Source: Methylomagnum ishizawai (GTDB lineage Bacteria; Pseudomonadota; Gammaproteobacteria; Methylococcales; Methylococcaceae). Taken from it: a DNA stretch of 64,000 nucleotides. The position numbers and the translations under genes were made by a program. Positions within the stretch are counted from its first letter, which is position 1, and each line of letters starts with the position of its first letter. The notes under the pieces were generated by a model. That model was not told where the DNA came from. It made no database searches and was given only the letters and a program-made list of their open reading frames with translations. The stretch covers positions 3,482,881 through 3,546,880 of the forward strand of contig NZ_FXAM01000001.1 of the NCBI RefSeq assembly GCF_900155475.1, given 5' to 3'. Shown piece after piece: positions 17,433-26,670 of the stretch.

Positions 17433-18761
17433 ATGAGCGAAACAGAGCTTTTGCGTATCCGGCAAATCAAGGTCGATGGCTTATTCGGCTTGTATAACCA
17501 TTGCATCGACCTGAATCTGGAAGAGCGGGTGACTATCCTGCACGGACCGAACGGGGTGGGGAAGACGGTTTTATTGCGGATGGTGAACTCGCTATTTAAT
17601 CGGCCATGGGGAGGCTTGGCGGGTAATGAAGAAAAAAGCGTATTGGCAGAAATTCCATTTTCTGAGCTTTATATTCTTATGGAAGATGGCAGGGCAATAA
17701 CTATCACCAATAAATCCAGCACTGATCTCAAAACAAATAAGGCGTGGAAATTCCGATTTTTTCTCACATCCAAGGATAGGAAAGTAATAGCCGAAGATGA
17801 ATTGTTATTTGGCACGATAAAACGAGAACCGGCATGGCTGCGTAATTTTCGCAGCATGTTTAACGCTAATTTAATAGATACCCAACGATTGTCCCGTCTC
17901 GCGTTTGACGATTTTTCCACCAAAGCCAATGCCGTAACCGGAGGAAAAGGGCAATATGGTGCCCATAACGTTTTCCAGAACGCCGGCCCGGTCACCCTGA
18001 TTGTTTCCGACACCTCTCCACCACCACCCAAGGGGTATATGCTTTCGACCGTGGTCGATTGTTCTGAGGATTTGCAACTTCGTATCCGCGATGCTCTTGC
18101 GAGTTATGGGCAGCAATCCCAAATTCTGGATCATACCTTTCCACGACGAGTACTGCGTTTTTCAGGCGATCTTTTGGACGTTGCAGAATTAAAAGCCAGT
18201 ATGAATGTAATAGATAATAAACGGGAAGAATTTAGGAGGATCAATTTATTAGATGATAGCGAAACATCATCTTTCGACCTTTCCACGCTAAACGAGATTG
18301 AAGATACCGAAAGACGAGTGATGACGCTTTATGTGAAGGATACGGAAGCCAAGTTCAAAGCCCTTGAAGATATAGCCAATAGGATAATTGGGCTCTTAAA
18401 TATATTAAACGCCAAATTTGTTCATAAGCAGATAAAAATCAAAAGGGAAATTGGATTTGTTGTCGAAGCACCAAGCGGGTTGGAATTCAATATAGAACAC
18501 TTATCCTCTGGCGAGCAGCATGAAATGGTGTTGCATTACGATCTTCTATTTAAAGCCCAAAAAAATACCTTGGTACTCATCGACGAACCCGAACTTTCCC
18601 TCCATCTCGCTTGGCAAAAACGATTCCTCCCCGACCTTCTGGAAATCGTGAAAATCGCGAAAATCGACGTGCTATTAGCCACCCATTCCCCCTATATCGT
18701 CGGCGACCGCAGCGACTTGATGGTTTCTTTAGACGCGGAGGCGGTTGATGTTTCCGTCTAA
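17433..18761 (+). CDS. PARIS-like AAA ATPase (AriA-like)
   Basis: This 442-aa protein is an ABC-type AAA15/OLD-family ATPase. Walker A is GPNGVGKT (residues 39-46), the signature LSSGEQHE is near 360, Walker B is LVLIDEPELSLH near 380 and the H-loop is LLATHSPYI near 415. The middle (100-330) is helical. Together with the overlapping DUF4435 gene, size and order match the anti-phage PARIS system (AriA ATPase scaffold + AriB toprim effector). It is AT-rich (21 GC in 60 at 18361-18420) against GC-rich neighbours, a sign of transfer. Other ATPase/toprim pairs such as Gabija are less likely because no UvrD-like helicase is adjacent. Confidence 0.8.
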   Translation: MSETELLRIRQIKVDGLFGLYNHCIDLNLEERVTILHGPNGVGKTVLLRMVNSLFNRPWGGLAGNEEKSVLAEIPFSELYILMEDGRAITITNKSSTDLKTNKAWKFRFFLTSKDRKVIAEDELLFGTIKREPAWLRNFRSMFNANLIDTQRLSRLAFDDFSTKANAVTGGKGQYGAHNVFQNAGPVTLIVSDTSPPPPKGYMLSTVVDCSEDLQLRIRDALASYGQQSQILDHTFPRRVLRFSGDLLDVAELKASMNVIDNKREEFRRINLLDDSETSSFDLSTLNEIEDTERRVMTLYVKDTEAKFKALEDIANRIIGLLNILNAKFVHKQIKIKREIGFVVEAPSGLEFNIEHLSSGEQHEMVLHYDLLFKAQKNTLVLIDEPELSLHLAWQKRFLPDLLEIVKIAKIDVLLATHSPYIVGDRSDLMVSLDAEAVDVSV

Positions 18762-19605
18762 AACCGCAGGGGAAATCGAGACGGAAATCCTAATGACGCG
18801 GCAGGTCCATAAAGGCAGCTTCCTCTTGGTCGAGGGGCCGGACGATTCCAAATTCTGGAAGACACGCATCAGCGACGAGGAATGTCAAATCGTACTGGCC
18901 GAAGGCAAGAACAACCTGCTCGGAGCCATCGAAAAACTCGATGCCCGTCGATTTTCCGGCGCTTTGGGCATTATCGACGACGACTGCGATAGCCTCGAAA
19001 GCTGGCGCTGCCCCTCTTGCAATTTATTGGTCACGGATGGGCGGGATTTGGAATGTATGCTGTTTTGCTCGCCCGCCTTGGAGCGGGTTCTAGCGGAATT
19101 AGCCGATCCTGCGAAAATCCAGCGCTTCGAGCAAAAATCCGGGGTATCAATTAGGGCAAGGCTAGTGGAAAACGGACTGGCTTTTGGGCGATTACGCTGG
19201 CTAGATAAACGGCAAAACTGGGGATTGGACTTCAGCAAAAAAATCACACCGAGCCGATTTATCGACCGCAAAACCTGGGTTGTTAAACGGACAGAGTTGT
19301 TGGATGCCACTTTTCAAGCGGCGGGTTTGAAGGATGCGGAGCAATTATGCGCCTTACTGGAGGCACTGCCCGCCGCCGATCCTTGGTTGATATGCCAAGG
19401 CCATGATTTGGTGGAAATCCTACGATTGGGTTTGCACGAAGAGGTATTTGGCACGCTTAAATCAAGCTATGGCAAAGACGACATCGCCCGGAATCTACGG
19501 CTGGCTTTCCATACCGCCGAACTCGCGCTGACCAAACTCTACCGGGATATCCGTGGCTGGGAACTCAACAATACCCCTTACCAAATTCTACCGGCGGTGG
19601 CATAG
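18748..19605 (+). CDS. PARIS-like DUF4435 TOPRIM effector (AriB-like)
   Basis: This 285-aa protein carries a TOPRIM-like core of the DUF4435 family: LLVEGPDDSKFW (residues 26-37, catalytic Glu) and GALGIIDDDCDSL (about 71-83, the metal-binding Asp cluster). ESWRCPSCNLLVTDGRDLE follows. In PARIS systems AriB is held by AriA, is released by phage anti-restriction proteins and then cuts host tRNA. The ATG at 18748 lies inside the 3' end of the ATPase gene (14-nt overlap), so the two are coupled. The sugar ABC ATPase begins 6 bp after its stop. Confidence 0.8.
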   Translation: MFPSKTAGEIETEILMTRQVHKGSFLLVEGPDDSKFWKTRISDEECQIVLAEGKNNLLGAIEKLDARRFSGALGIIDDDCDSLESWRCPSCNLLVTDGRDLECMLFCSPALERVLAELADPAKIQRFEQKSGVSIRARLVENGLAFGRLRWLDKRQNWGLDFSKKITPSRFIDRKTWVVKRTELLDATFQAAGLKDAEQLCALLEALPAADPWLICQGHDLVEILRLGLHEEVFGTLKSSYGKDDIARNLRLAFHTAELALTKLYRDIRGWELNNTPYQILPAVA

Positions 19606-19611
19606 ATTCCC

Positions 19612-20685
19612 ATGGCCTCCGTCTCTTTTGAACACCTCGAAAAAACCTACCCCAACGGCTACCACGCCCTCCGCGATTTCACCCTGGATATCCCGGATGG
19701 CGAATTGATGGTGCTGGTCGGTCCTTCCGGCTGCGGCAAATCCACCTTGTTGCGCCTCCTGGCCGGGTTGGAAGACCTCAGTTCCGGCACGCTCAGAATC
19801 GGCGGGCGCATCGCCAACACCCTTTCCCCGCAGGAGCGCAACATCGCCATGGTGTTCCAGGATTACGCGCTCTATCCCACCATGACGGTGCGCGGCAACC
19901 TGGAATTCCCGCTCAAGATGCGCAAGCTGGGCCGGGAGGATATCCGCCGCCGGGTGGCCTGGGCGGTGGAATTGCTGGACCTGGGGGAAGTGCTGGAGCG
20001 CCTGCCCAAGCAACTTTCCGGCGGACAGCGGCAGCGGGTGGCGATGGGACGGGCCTTGGTGCGGGAGCCTTCGGTGTTCCTGCTGGACGAGCCTTTGTCG
20101 AACCTCGACGCCCAACTGCGCGGCCAAGTGCGCACCGAAATCGGCGAACTACAGCGGCGGATGGGCGCGACCATGCTCTATGTCACCCACGACCAAGTCG
20201 AGGCCATGACCTTGGGTCGCCGCATCGCCGTCCTGCACCAAGGCCGGATACAACAAGTCGCCGATCCCAAGACCTTGTACGAGCGGCCCGGAAATCCCTT
20301 CGTGGCGGGCTTCATCGGCAGTCCGCCCATGAACCTGTTCGCGGCGGTGCTGGAAGCGGAGGGATCGGGCCGGGCACGGTTGCGGGTGGCGGGCGGGGTG
20401 GTGGCGGTGGGCGTGGACATGGGCACGCACCCGGATGGGGCGGCGGTGCTGGCCGGGATACGCCCGGAAGCCATGCGCTTGGCCGAGCCGGAAGATATGG
20501 GATTCGCGGCGGTGGTGATGGGAACCGAATATCTGGGCCATGAAACCTTGCTGTATTTCCAACCCGGCCCGGAAACCCAGGTCTGGACGGCGCGGCTGCC
20601 GGGGATGTACGGGTTCGGGCCGGGCGACCGGGTGCGCTTGGTAATGGACGGATCGGCGGTGCGCTTGTTCTCACGGGAGGATTGA
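19612..20685 (+). CDS. Sugar ABC transporter ATP-binding protein (MsmX/UgpC type)
   Basis: This 357-aa CUT1 importer ATPase has Walker A GPSGCGKST (residues 37-45), signature LSGGQRQRVAMGRALVREP (about 133), Walker B VFLLDEPLSNLDAQLR and the H-loop LYVTHDQVEAMT. A C-terminal TOBE-type regulatory domain (from about 235) has GIRPEAMRL. It most likely energises the permease at 13529-14407, although the PARIS-like pair now separates it from the rest of the import genes. It starts 6 bp after the DUF4435 gene, so it is probably read from the same transcript. Confidence 0.92.
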   Translation: MASVSFEHLEKTYPNGYHALRDFTLDIPDGELMVLVGPSGCGKSTLLRLLAGLEDLSSGTLRIGGRIANTLSPQERNIAMVFQDYALYPTMTVRGNLEFPLKMRKLGREDIRRRVAWAVELLDLGEVLERLPKQLSGGQRQRVAMGRALVREPSVFLLDEPLSNLDAQLRGQVRTEIGELQRRMGATMLYVTHDQVEAMTLGRRIAVLHQGRIQQVADPKTLYERPGNPFVAGFIGSPPMNLFAAVLEAEGSGRARLRVAGGVVAVGVDMGTHPDGAAVLAGIRPEAMRLAEPEDMGFAAVVMGTEYLGHETLLYFQPGPETQVWTARLPGMYGFGPGDRVRLVMDGSAVRLFSRED

Positions 20686-20787
20686 ACGCGGCGGGGCGCG
20701 GTCCTGGCGGTATCCTATGCCGCAGGAACAACACTAAACTTGCCTCGTCCGACATCCCCAAAACTCCCTTCTGAAGAGGAACAGCGC

Positions 20788-22107
20788 ATGACCCAAAACA
20801 AACTCCCCAAAATCGCGGTCGTCGGCGGCGGCGCGGGTGGCCTGGAACTGGCCACCCGGCTCGGCGGCGACCTGGGCCGCCGGGGCCAGGCCGAAATCAC
20901 CCTGATCGACGCCACTCGCACCCATATCTGGAAACCCCTGCTGCACGAAGTCGCGGCCGGCACCCTCGATTCCCACGACGACGAACTCGACTACCTGGCC
21001 CAGGCCAACGCCAAGCATTTCCGCTTCGTGCTGGGCCGCATGGACGGCCTGGACCGCACCCGCAAGGAAATCCACCTCGCCCCCATGCACAACGCCGAGG
21101 GCCGGGAAATCATGCCGGCCCGGACCTACCCCTACGATTTCCTGGTCATCGCCGTGGGCAGCGTCTGCAACGATTTCGGCATCCCCGGCGTGGCCCGGCA
21201 TTGCCTGTTCCTCGACACCACCGAGCAGGCCGAGCAATTCCAAATCCGGCTGATGGAAGCCTATCTCCACGCCCACGCCACCGGCGGCAGCCGGGGCGAG
21301 GGCGAACTGGACATCGCCATCGTCGGCGGCGGGGCTACGGGGATCGAGCTATCGGCCCAATTGCACCAGGCCACCCGCTTGCTCAACGCCTACGGACTCG
21401 ACAACGTCCATCCCTCCGACATCAAAATCCATCTGATCGAAGCCTCGCCCAGCCTGCTCCCAGGACTGCCCGAACGCCTGTCGCGGGCCACCTTGCACCA
21501 GCTCGAAAGCCTGGGCGTGGAAGTGCTATTGGGCGAAAAAGTGGTGGAAGTGACGGAAGCGGGCGTCGCCACCCATTCGGGCCGGTTCATCCCGGCAGCG
21601 CTCAAGGTGTGGGCGGCGGGCATCAAGGCACCGGATTTCCTGCAAGGGCTGGACGGCCTGGAAACCAACCGCATCAACCAGATCAAGGTGCGGCCTACGC
21701 TCCAGACCACGGTGGACGATGCCGTGTACGCCATCGGCGATTGCGCCTCCTGCCCCTGGCCCGCCAAGAGCGATACCGCCACCGTGCCGCCCCGCGCCCA
21801 ATCGGCCCACCAGATGGCGAGCCTGGTGCTGAAAAACCTGCGCCGCGCCCTGCGCGGCCAATCCCAGGCCGATTACCACTATCACGATTACGGCTCGCTG
21901 GTTTCCCTGGGCAAATACAGCACGGTGGGGAACCTGATGGGCAATCTGATGGGCACGGTGATGATCGAAGGCTTGATCGCCCGCTTGGTCTATCTGTCCT
22001 TGTACAAGATGCACCAGTGGGCGCTGTTCGGGACGCTGCGGGTGGGCCTGCTGATGGTGGCGAACTTCTTCCGGCGGCGCTTGCGGCCTAGGATCAAGCT
22101 GCACTGA
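20788..22107 (+). CDS. ndh: Type II NADH dehydrogenase
   Basis: This 439-aa flavoprotein passes electrons from NADH to quinone without pumping protons. The FAD-binding motif is VVGGGAGGLELA (residues 10-21), the NADH-binding motif is IVGGGATGIELSAQL (near 180), and VYAIGDCASCPWP (near 315) is the second FAD contact. The last 70 residues include an amphipathic or hydrophobic membrane-binding segment (MGNLMGTVMIEGLIARLVYLS). A GAAGAGGA ribosome site precedes the ATG. The end overlaps the convergent TPR gene by 14 nt. Confidence 0.95.
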   Translation: MTQNKLPKIAVVGGGAGGLELATRLGGDLGRRGQAEITLIDATRTHIWKPLLHEVAAGTLDSHDDELDYLAQANAKHFRFVLGRMDGLDRTRKEIHLAPMHNAEGREIMPARTYPYDFLVIAVGSVCNDFGIPGVARHCLFLDTTEQAEQFQIRLMEAYLHAHATGGSRGEGELDIAIVGGGATGIELSAQLHQATRLLNAYGLDNVHPSDIKIHLIEASPSLLPGLPERLSRATLHQLESLGVEVLLGEKVVEVTEAGVATHSGRFIPAALKVWAAGIKAPDFLQGLDGLETNRINQIKVRPTLQTTVDDAVYAIGDCASCPWPAKSDTATVPPRAQSAHQMASLVLKNLRRALRGQSQADYHYHDYGSLVSLGKYSTVGNLMGNLMGTVMIEGLIARLVYLSLYKMHQWALFGTLRVGLLMVANFFRRRLRPRIKLH

Positions 22108-23731
22108 GGGGGGTTCCGGGTTGGGATAGCAGGTTGCGGAGGCGTTCGGCCCTTGCGGTTTGGCCTAGCGCCTCGGCGGCTTCGAGGGCGGTTTTTAGGA
22201 TGGCGATGCCTTTTTCCGGGTCGCCGCGTTGGCGGAGTAATTGGCCGTAGTGTTCGCCGACAGTAGCCAAGCCGTCGGGAACTTGGAGCCTCGTGAAGAT
22301 TTCATATGCTTTCCCCAAATGCTCAAAGGCTTGACTAAACTGCTTCTGTTCCAACTCAATACCGGCGATTTTGAATAAAGTCACCGCCGTCGAACTTACA
22401 TCGCCCAGGAGCTTGTAAATTGGAAGCTCTTCTTCCTCGCGGATACGCAACGCCTCATCCAACTGTCCCCGCGCTTGCAAAATATCCGCGACTCTTCCTT
22501 GAGTTACTGCCTGTGAACGAATATCACCTACAATAGCGAAAGTTGGAATTAAGTCATCATGGTATATATGTAACGCTCTTTCCATTTCACCTCGCATTAG
22601 CAAAATATCGGCAATTTTACCTTGTACCATTGCTTTTGAACGAACATCACCTAACCGCTCATAAACTGGAAGCTGTTCTTGCTGACGAATGCTTAACGCC
22701 TCGTTTAATTGTCCTTTTTCCTGAAGAATATCGGCTATTCGCCCCTGTACCACCGCCTTCTCACGCACGTCGCCCAGCCGCTCGTAGACCGGCAACTCCT
22801 CCTCACGAAGAATACGCAGCGCCTCGTCCAACTGCCCCCGTGCCTTCAGGATGTCAGCAATCCGTCCCTGCGTTATCGCCATCTCACGTGCATCTCCCCA
22901 TTCTCGAAAACCCTCAAATACTAAATTCAGTTGACCTAGCGCTTCATCTAAATCACCAAATAATCCAAGTATTTCAGCACTTTCCGCTAATGCTTTAAAA
23001 ACGCCTTTCTGGTCATCCGCATTTTGAAAAGCATTCGCCGCATAGCCAAAGACATTTAAAGCTTGAATCCACTCCCCAAGACTTCGATACAAATAGCCTA
23101 AGTTATTCCCCAAAATCCCGCGCTCAGAGCCGGAAAGCTCTTCGCCCTTGTACGCCAAGAAATCCCGGATTTCCCCAATCCGCTGCAATCGCTCATCCCG
23201 CGTGGCGCTCCCCAAATCCAGCGGCTCGGGCCAAGCCATACTTTCCAACTCGACCGGCCAGGAAAAATCCACCACCCCCGACCGCCATTCCCAAGCATCC
23301 GGCGCGGCTTGGGCGAACTCCCGGATTTGATGTTCCAACAGCCACAACACCAAAGGCCGCCGACACAACCGGGCAATCCAATCACGATGCACATTGAAGC
23401 CATACAACCGGGAATCGTCCTTCCCCTGCCCCAGCCACAAATCCAAGCCCACCAAATGCAGCGCCCCCGGCGCTTGGCCATGGTGCTCCAACCAGCGCTC
23501 GAACGCCGCGAAATCGGCGAAACCATTGGCGTCCAGCCGCTCATGGGCCGCTTCCCCCGCATCCTGCCGTAACCTCTCGATCAACTGGTCGCGATAAACG
23601 GGCCGGTTATAGCCAGCCAGCACCAGGGCGAAACGCCCAGCGGCACCTTCCAGCAGCCGCTTGAGCCGGGTCCATTCCCCCGCGTGTTCCGGCGGTGGCG
23701 TCACAGGTCCGAACAGGTCGGCGGCATTCAT
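22094..23731 (-). CDS. TPR-repeat protein, partner of the adjacent ATPase
   Basis: This 545-aa protein has an unusual N-terminal globular domain (residues 1-160: RFALVLAGYNRP, LHLVGLDLWLG, then RPLVLWLLEHQIREF and WRSGVVDFS). It resembles P-loop-less modules found at the head of bacterial TPR sensor proteins. Residues about 200-530 are helical repeats, including four consecutive 41-residue units (123-bp period) of the form QGRIADILxxxGQLxEALxI. Nucleotide divergence and AT content differ between units (22 GC in 60 at 22921-22980). The ATG overlaps the ATPase stop, so the two act together. Function unknown; a sensor of a STAND-like conflict system is an inference. Confidence 0.7.
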   Translation of the reverse strand: MNAADLFGPVTPPPEHAGEWTRLKRLLEGAAGRFALVLAGYNRPVYRDQLIERLRQDAGEAAHERLDANGFADFAAFERWLEHHGQAPGALHLVGLDLWLGQGKDDSRLYGFNVHRDWIARLCRRPLVLWLLEHQIREFAQAAPDAWEWRSGVVDFSWPVELESMAWPEPLDLGSATRDERLQRIGEIRDFLAYKGEELSGSERGILGNNLGYLYRSLGEWIQALNVFGYAANAFQNADDQKGVFKALAESAEILGLFGDLDEALGQLNLVFEGFREWGDAREMAITQGRIADILKARGQLDEALRILREEELPVYERLGDVREKAVVQGRIADILQEKGQLNEALSIRQQEQLPVYERLGDVRSKAMVQGKIADILLMRGEMERALHIYHDDLIPTFAIVGDIRSQAVTQGRVADILQARGQLDEALRIREEEELPIYKLLGDVSSTAVTLFKIAGIELEQKQFSQAFEHLGKAYEIFTRLQVPDGLATVGEHYGQLLRQRGDPEKGIAILKTALEAAEALGQTARAERLRNLLSQPGTPLSAA

Positions 23732-25053
23732 GGCGCGGCATAGGCGGGCAAGGTCCGCACCACTGGATGCGAACGCCGCCAAAAGCTGTTGTATTCCAAC
23801 AATGCCCCGTAATACAGCAATTTGCCGACCCGCTCCCGGTCGTCCTCTGACAACCGCGAATCATCTTCCAAGCCATCCACCCGCCGCAGCAAGGCGAAGT
23901 CCTCGGCGGCGAGTTGATAACGGTAATCGGTGGCGTAGCGCTTGACGGCCCGCTCGGCGGCGGCACGGTCGAACAACTCGCCTTCCGCCTCGATGTAGGC
24001 GTAATTCAAAAGACGCAGCAAATGGCGCGGATTACCGCCGGAATAGCGGATGAAATAATCCAGCGTGGCGGGTACGTCGAACAATTCCGGCGCGGCCCGC
24101 TTCAACACCATCTCGCGCATGGCGGCATAGCCTTCCGGGTCGGGCCGGGCCTCGTCCAAGTCCACCTTCTCGCTCAGCTTGATCATGGGCAGATGGAACA
24201 GGTCAGTGTAGATGTTGAGCAGAAAGGTCCGGTGGTTGAACACCAGCGCAATCGGGGCGCAATAGATGAAATCGGCCTGGATTTGCTGCAACTGGTGGAT
24301 GTTGTCGATGAAGAAGGCTTTGCTGTCCTCCCTCGATAGACGGTCGGTGCCATCGACCAGGAATAAGAGGCGGTCGCCCAGCCCGCGCCGCCCCAAAGCG
24401 CCCCGCGCCGCGACCAGCAAATCATTGAACGCCTTGGAGAAATCCGCATAACTGTTCTTGACCACGGTACGGAGTTCTTCCTTGTAGGTCGAATTGACCT
24501 TGAAAGAACTGGTCAGGCCGGAAAACAACTTGCTCAGGAAAGGAATACTGGCCTGGACTTCGGCACCAGACTTGATTTCAGCGGCTAATTCGCGAGTACG
24601 TTCATTCTTCTCGATCTTTTCGCTGAACCAGCCGGTCAGATTCCGCAAAAACACCAGATCGATCACGACGCCCTCATCCTCGATTCGGGCCAACAACTCC
24701 GCCGCCAAGGCCAGCAGGACATCTGGGTAACCCAGATTATGGGTATCCAACCGCTCCAGCGTGTCTAGCATGACCACGTAAAACTGGCCCGGCTCATGCA
24801 ATTCGACCGCCAGCCGCCTGAGTTCGGTGCTTTTGCCGCAGCCGATGGGACCGCTATAAAGGAAGTAATTACCGCCGTTGGGATTGCCTCCCATCAAGGC
24901 GCGGATGATCTTGGTATGGTTGAAATTGCCCCGCGCCTTGGCGGTATCCACATAGCGCGGGTCGTCGTAGGCCAAGGGCTGGTCGAAGCGCAACTCCCGG
25001 TTGGCTGCGAGCAAGGTCCGGGGGGGTTGGTAAAGAGTGGGTGGGTTTGTCAT
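23728..25053 (-). CDS. P-loop ATPase, partner of the TPR protein
   Basis: This 441-aa AAA/STAND-like ATPase has Walker A SGPIGCGKST (about residues 67-76), a likely Walker B LLFLVDGTDRL (about 227) and HRTFLLNIYTDLFHLP after it. SGGNPRHLLRLLNYAY (about 340) matches the sensor-2/lid region of archaeal-type and KAP-like ATPases. The last 100 residues look like a winged-helix. I start at ATG 25053, with GGAAGG 7 nt upstream. A GTG at 25098 is possible. Its stop overlaps the TPR gene start (ATGA). An ATPase with no sensor of its own, coupled to a TPR protein, looks like a STAND protein split in two. Confidence 0.7.
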   Translation of the reverse strand: MTNPPTLYQPPRTLLAANRELRFDQPLAYDDPRYVDTAKARGNFNHTKIIRALMGGNPNGGNYFLYSGPIGCGKSTELRRLAVELHEPGQFYVVMLDTLERLDTHNLGYPDVLLALAAELLARIEDEGVVIDLVFLRNLTGWFSEKIEKNERTRELAAEIKSGAEVQASIPFLSKLFSGLTSSFKVNSTYKEELRTVVKNSYADFSKAFNDLLVAARGALGRRGLGDRLLFLVDGTDRLSREDSKAFFIDNIHQLQQIQADFIYCAPIALVFNHRTFLLNIYTDLFHLPMIKLSEKVDLDEARPDPEGYAAMREMVLKRAAPELFDVPATLDYFIRYSGGNPRHLLRLLNYAYIEAEGELFDRAAAERAVKRYATDYRYQLAAEDFALLRRVDGLEDDSRLSEDDRERVGKLLYYGALLEYNSFWRRSHPVVRTLPAYAAP

Positions 25054-25239
25054 TAAAACACCTTCCAAGGTGGGATTTTGGGCATAGTTTATCTTCACCC
25101 GCCCCTGTATCCGGCGAAAATCATGAATGACCGCCCCGCGCCCACGTATCCACGCTTACACCCCGCGCCAACCCCGCCCAAGGCTCCCGCCTTGATGGGT
25201 GTGCTATGCTATCGCCCCTTTTTCGGCAGGGCTCCGACC

Positions 25240-26661
25240 ATGCGACTCCCCGACTTCCGTTCCTCCCGTGTGCTGGTGGCCGGCGACCTGATGCTGGACC
25301 GCTATTGGCACGGGGCCACCTCGCGCATTTCGCCGGAAGCCCCGGTGCCGGTGGTGCGGGTGGAAGGGATCGAGGAGCGGATCGGCGGCGCGGGCAACGT
25401 GGCCCTCAACATCGCCGCCCTGGGCGCGGGGGCCGAAGTCCTGGGCTATTGCGGCGCGGACGAGGCGGGTGCCCGCCTGACCGGCTTATTGGAACAAGCC
25501 GGGATCGACTGCCGGATCGAACGGGTGGCGGGCCTGCCCACCATCACCAAACTGCGCGTCCTCAGCCGCCACCAGCAATTGATCCGGCTGGACTTCGAGC
25601 AAGGTTTCCACGGCATCGATCCGGCGGCCTTGGCGGCACGCTTCGCCGCCCGCCTGCCGGAAGTCCAGGCCGTGGTGCTGTCCGACTACGGCAAAGGCAC
25701 CCTGCACCACATCCGCCCCTTGATCGCAGCCGCCCGCGCCGCCGGGAAGCCCATCCTGATCGATCCCAAGGGCGGCGATTTCGACAAATACCGGGGCGCG
25801 ACCCTCATCACCCCCAACCGCGCCGAATTCGAGGCCGTGGCCGGTCCCTGCCACGACGACGCCGAACTGGCCGCGAAAGCCCGGCATATGGCCGAGCGGC
25901 TCGACCTCGACGCGCTCTTGATTACCCGCGGCGAACAGGGCATGACCCTAGTCCAGCGCGACGCCCCCGACCTGCACCTGTCCGCCCACGCCAAGGAGGT
26001 CTACGACGTGACCGGCGCGGGCGATACCGTGATCGCCGTGCTGGCGGCGGGCCTCGCCGCCGGGATGACCCTGGCCGCAGCCACCCCGCTGGCCAACCTC
26101 GCGGCGGGCCTGGTGGTGGGCAAGCTCGGCACCGCCAGCGTCGGCCTGGAGGAATTGGCCCAAGCCCTGCCGGGCGGTCCCGCCCAGCGGCGCGGAGCCA
26201 TCGCCCTGGCCGATCTCTTGCCGGTCCTCGACGCCGCCCGCCGCCAGGGCGAGAAGATCGTCGCCACCAACGGCTGTTTCGATATCCTCCATCCCGGCCA
26301 TATCCGTTATCTACGGGAAGCCCGCGCCCTGGGCGACCGTTTGGTGGTATTGGTCAACAGCGATGCCTCGGTGCGCCGCCTCAAAGGCCCGGAACGCCCC
26401 ATCCATCCCCTGGCCCACCGGATGGAAATGCTGGCCGCGCTGGCGGCGGTCGATTGGGTCGTGCCCTTCGAGGACGACACCCCCCGCGCCGCCATCGGCC
26501 ACATCCTGCCCGACGTGCTGGTCAAGGGCGGCGACTACGCCGATATCAGCGCCATCGCCGGCCACGAACTGGTCTTGGCCCACGGCGGCGAGGTCAAACT
26601 GTTAAGCTTCATCGATGGCTATTCCACCACCCGCCTCATCGAAACCCTGCGCCAAGCCTGA
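25240..26661 (+). CDS. hldE: Bifunctional heptose 7-phosphate kinase/adenylyltransferase
   Basis: This 473-aa enzyme makes ADP-glycero-manno-heptose for LPS core. The N-terminal ribokinase-like domain (1-315) has GGAGNVALNIAALGA (47-61) and the catalytic DVTGAGDTVIA (about 260). The C-terminal cytidylyltransferase-like domain has TNGCFDILHPGHIRYL (about 345), with the HxGH motif, and the ISTT-like YSTTRLI near the end. Length is that of E. coli HldE. It shows that the cell has a Gram-negative LPS core with heptose. Confidence 0.96.
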   Translation: MRLPDFRSSRVLVAGDLMLDRYWHGATSRISPEAPVPVVRVEGIEERIGGAGNVALNIAALGAGAEVLGYCGADEAGARLTGLLEQAGIDCRIERVAGLPTITKLRVLSRHQQLIRLDFEQGFHGIDPAALAARFAARLPEVQAVVLSDYGKGTLHHIRPLIAAARAAGKPILIDPKGGDFDKYRGATLITPNRAEFEAVAGPCHDDAELAAKARHMAERLDLDALLITRGEQGMTLVQRDAPDLHLSAHAKEVYDVTGAGDTVIAVLAAGLAAGMTLAAATPLANLAAGLVVGKLGTASVGLEELAQALPGGPAQRRGAIALADLLPVLDAARRQGEKIVATNGCFDILHPGHIRYLREARALGDRLVVLVNSDASVRRLKGPERPIHPLAHRMEMLAALAAVDWVVPFEDDTPRAAIGHILPDVLVKGGDYADISAIAGHELVLAHGGEVKLLSFIDGYSTTRLIETLRQA

Positions 26662-26670
26662 ACCCTGACC

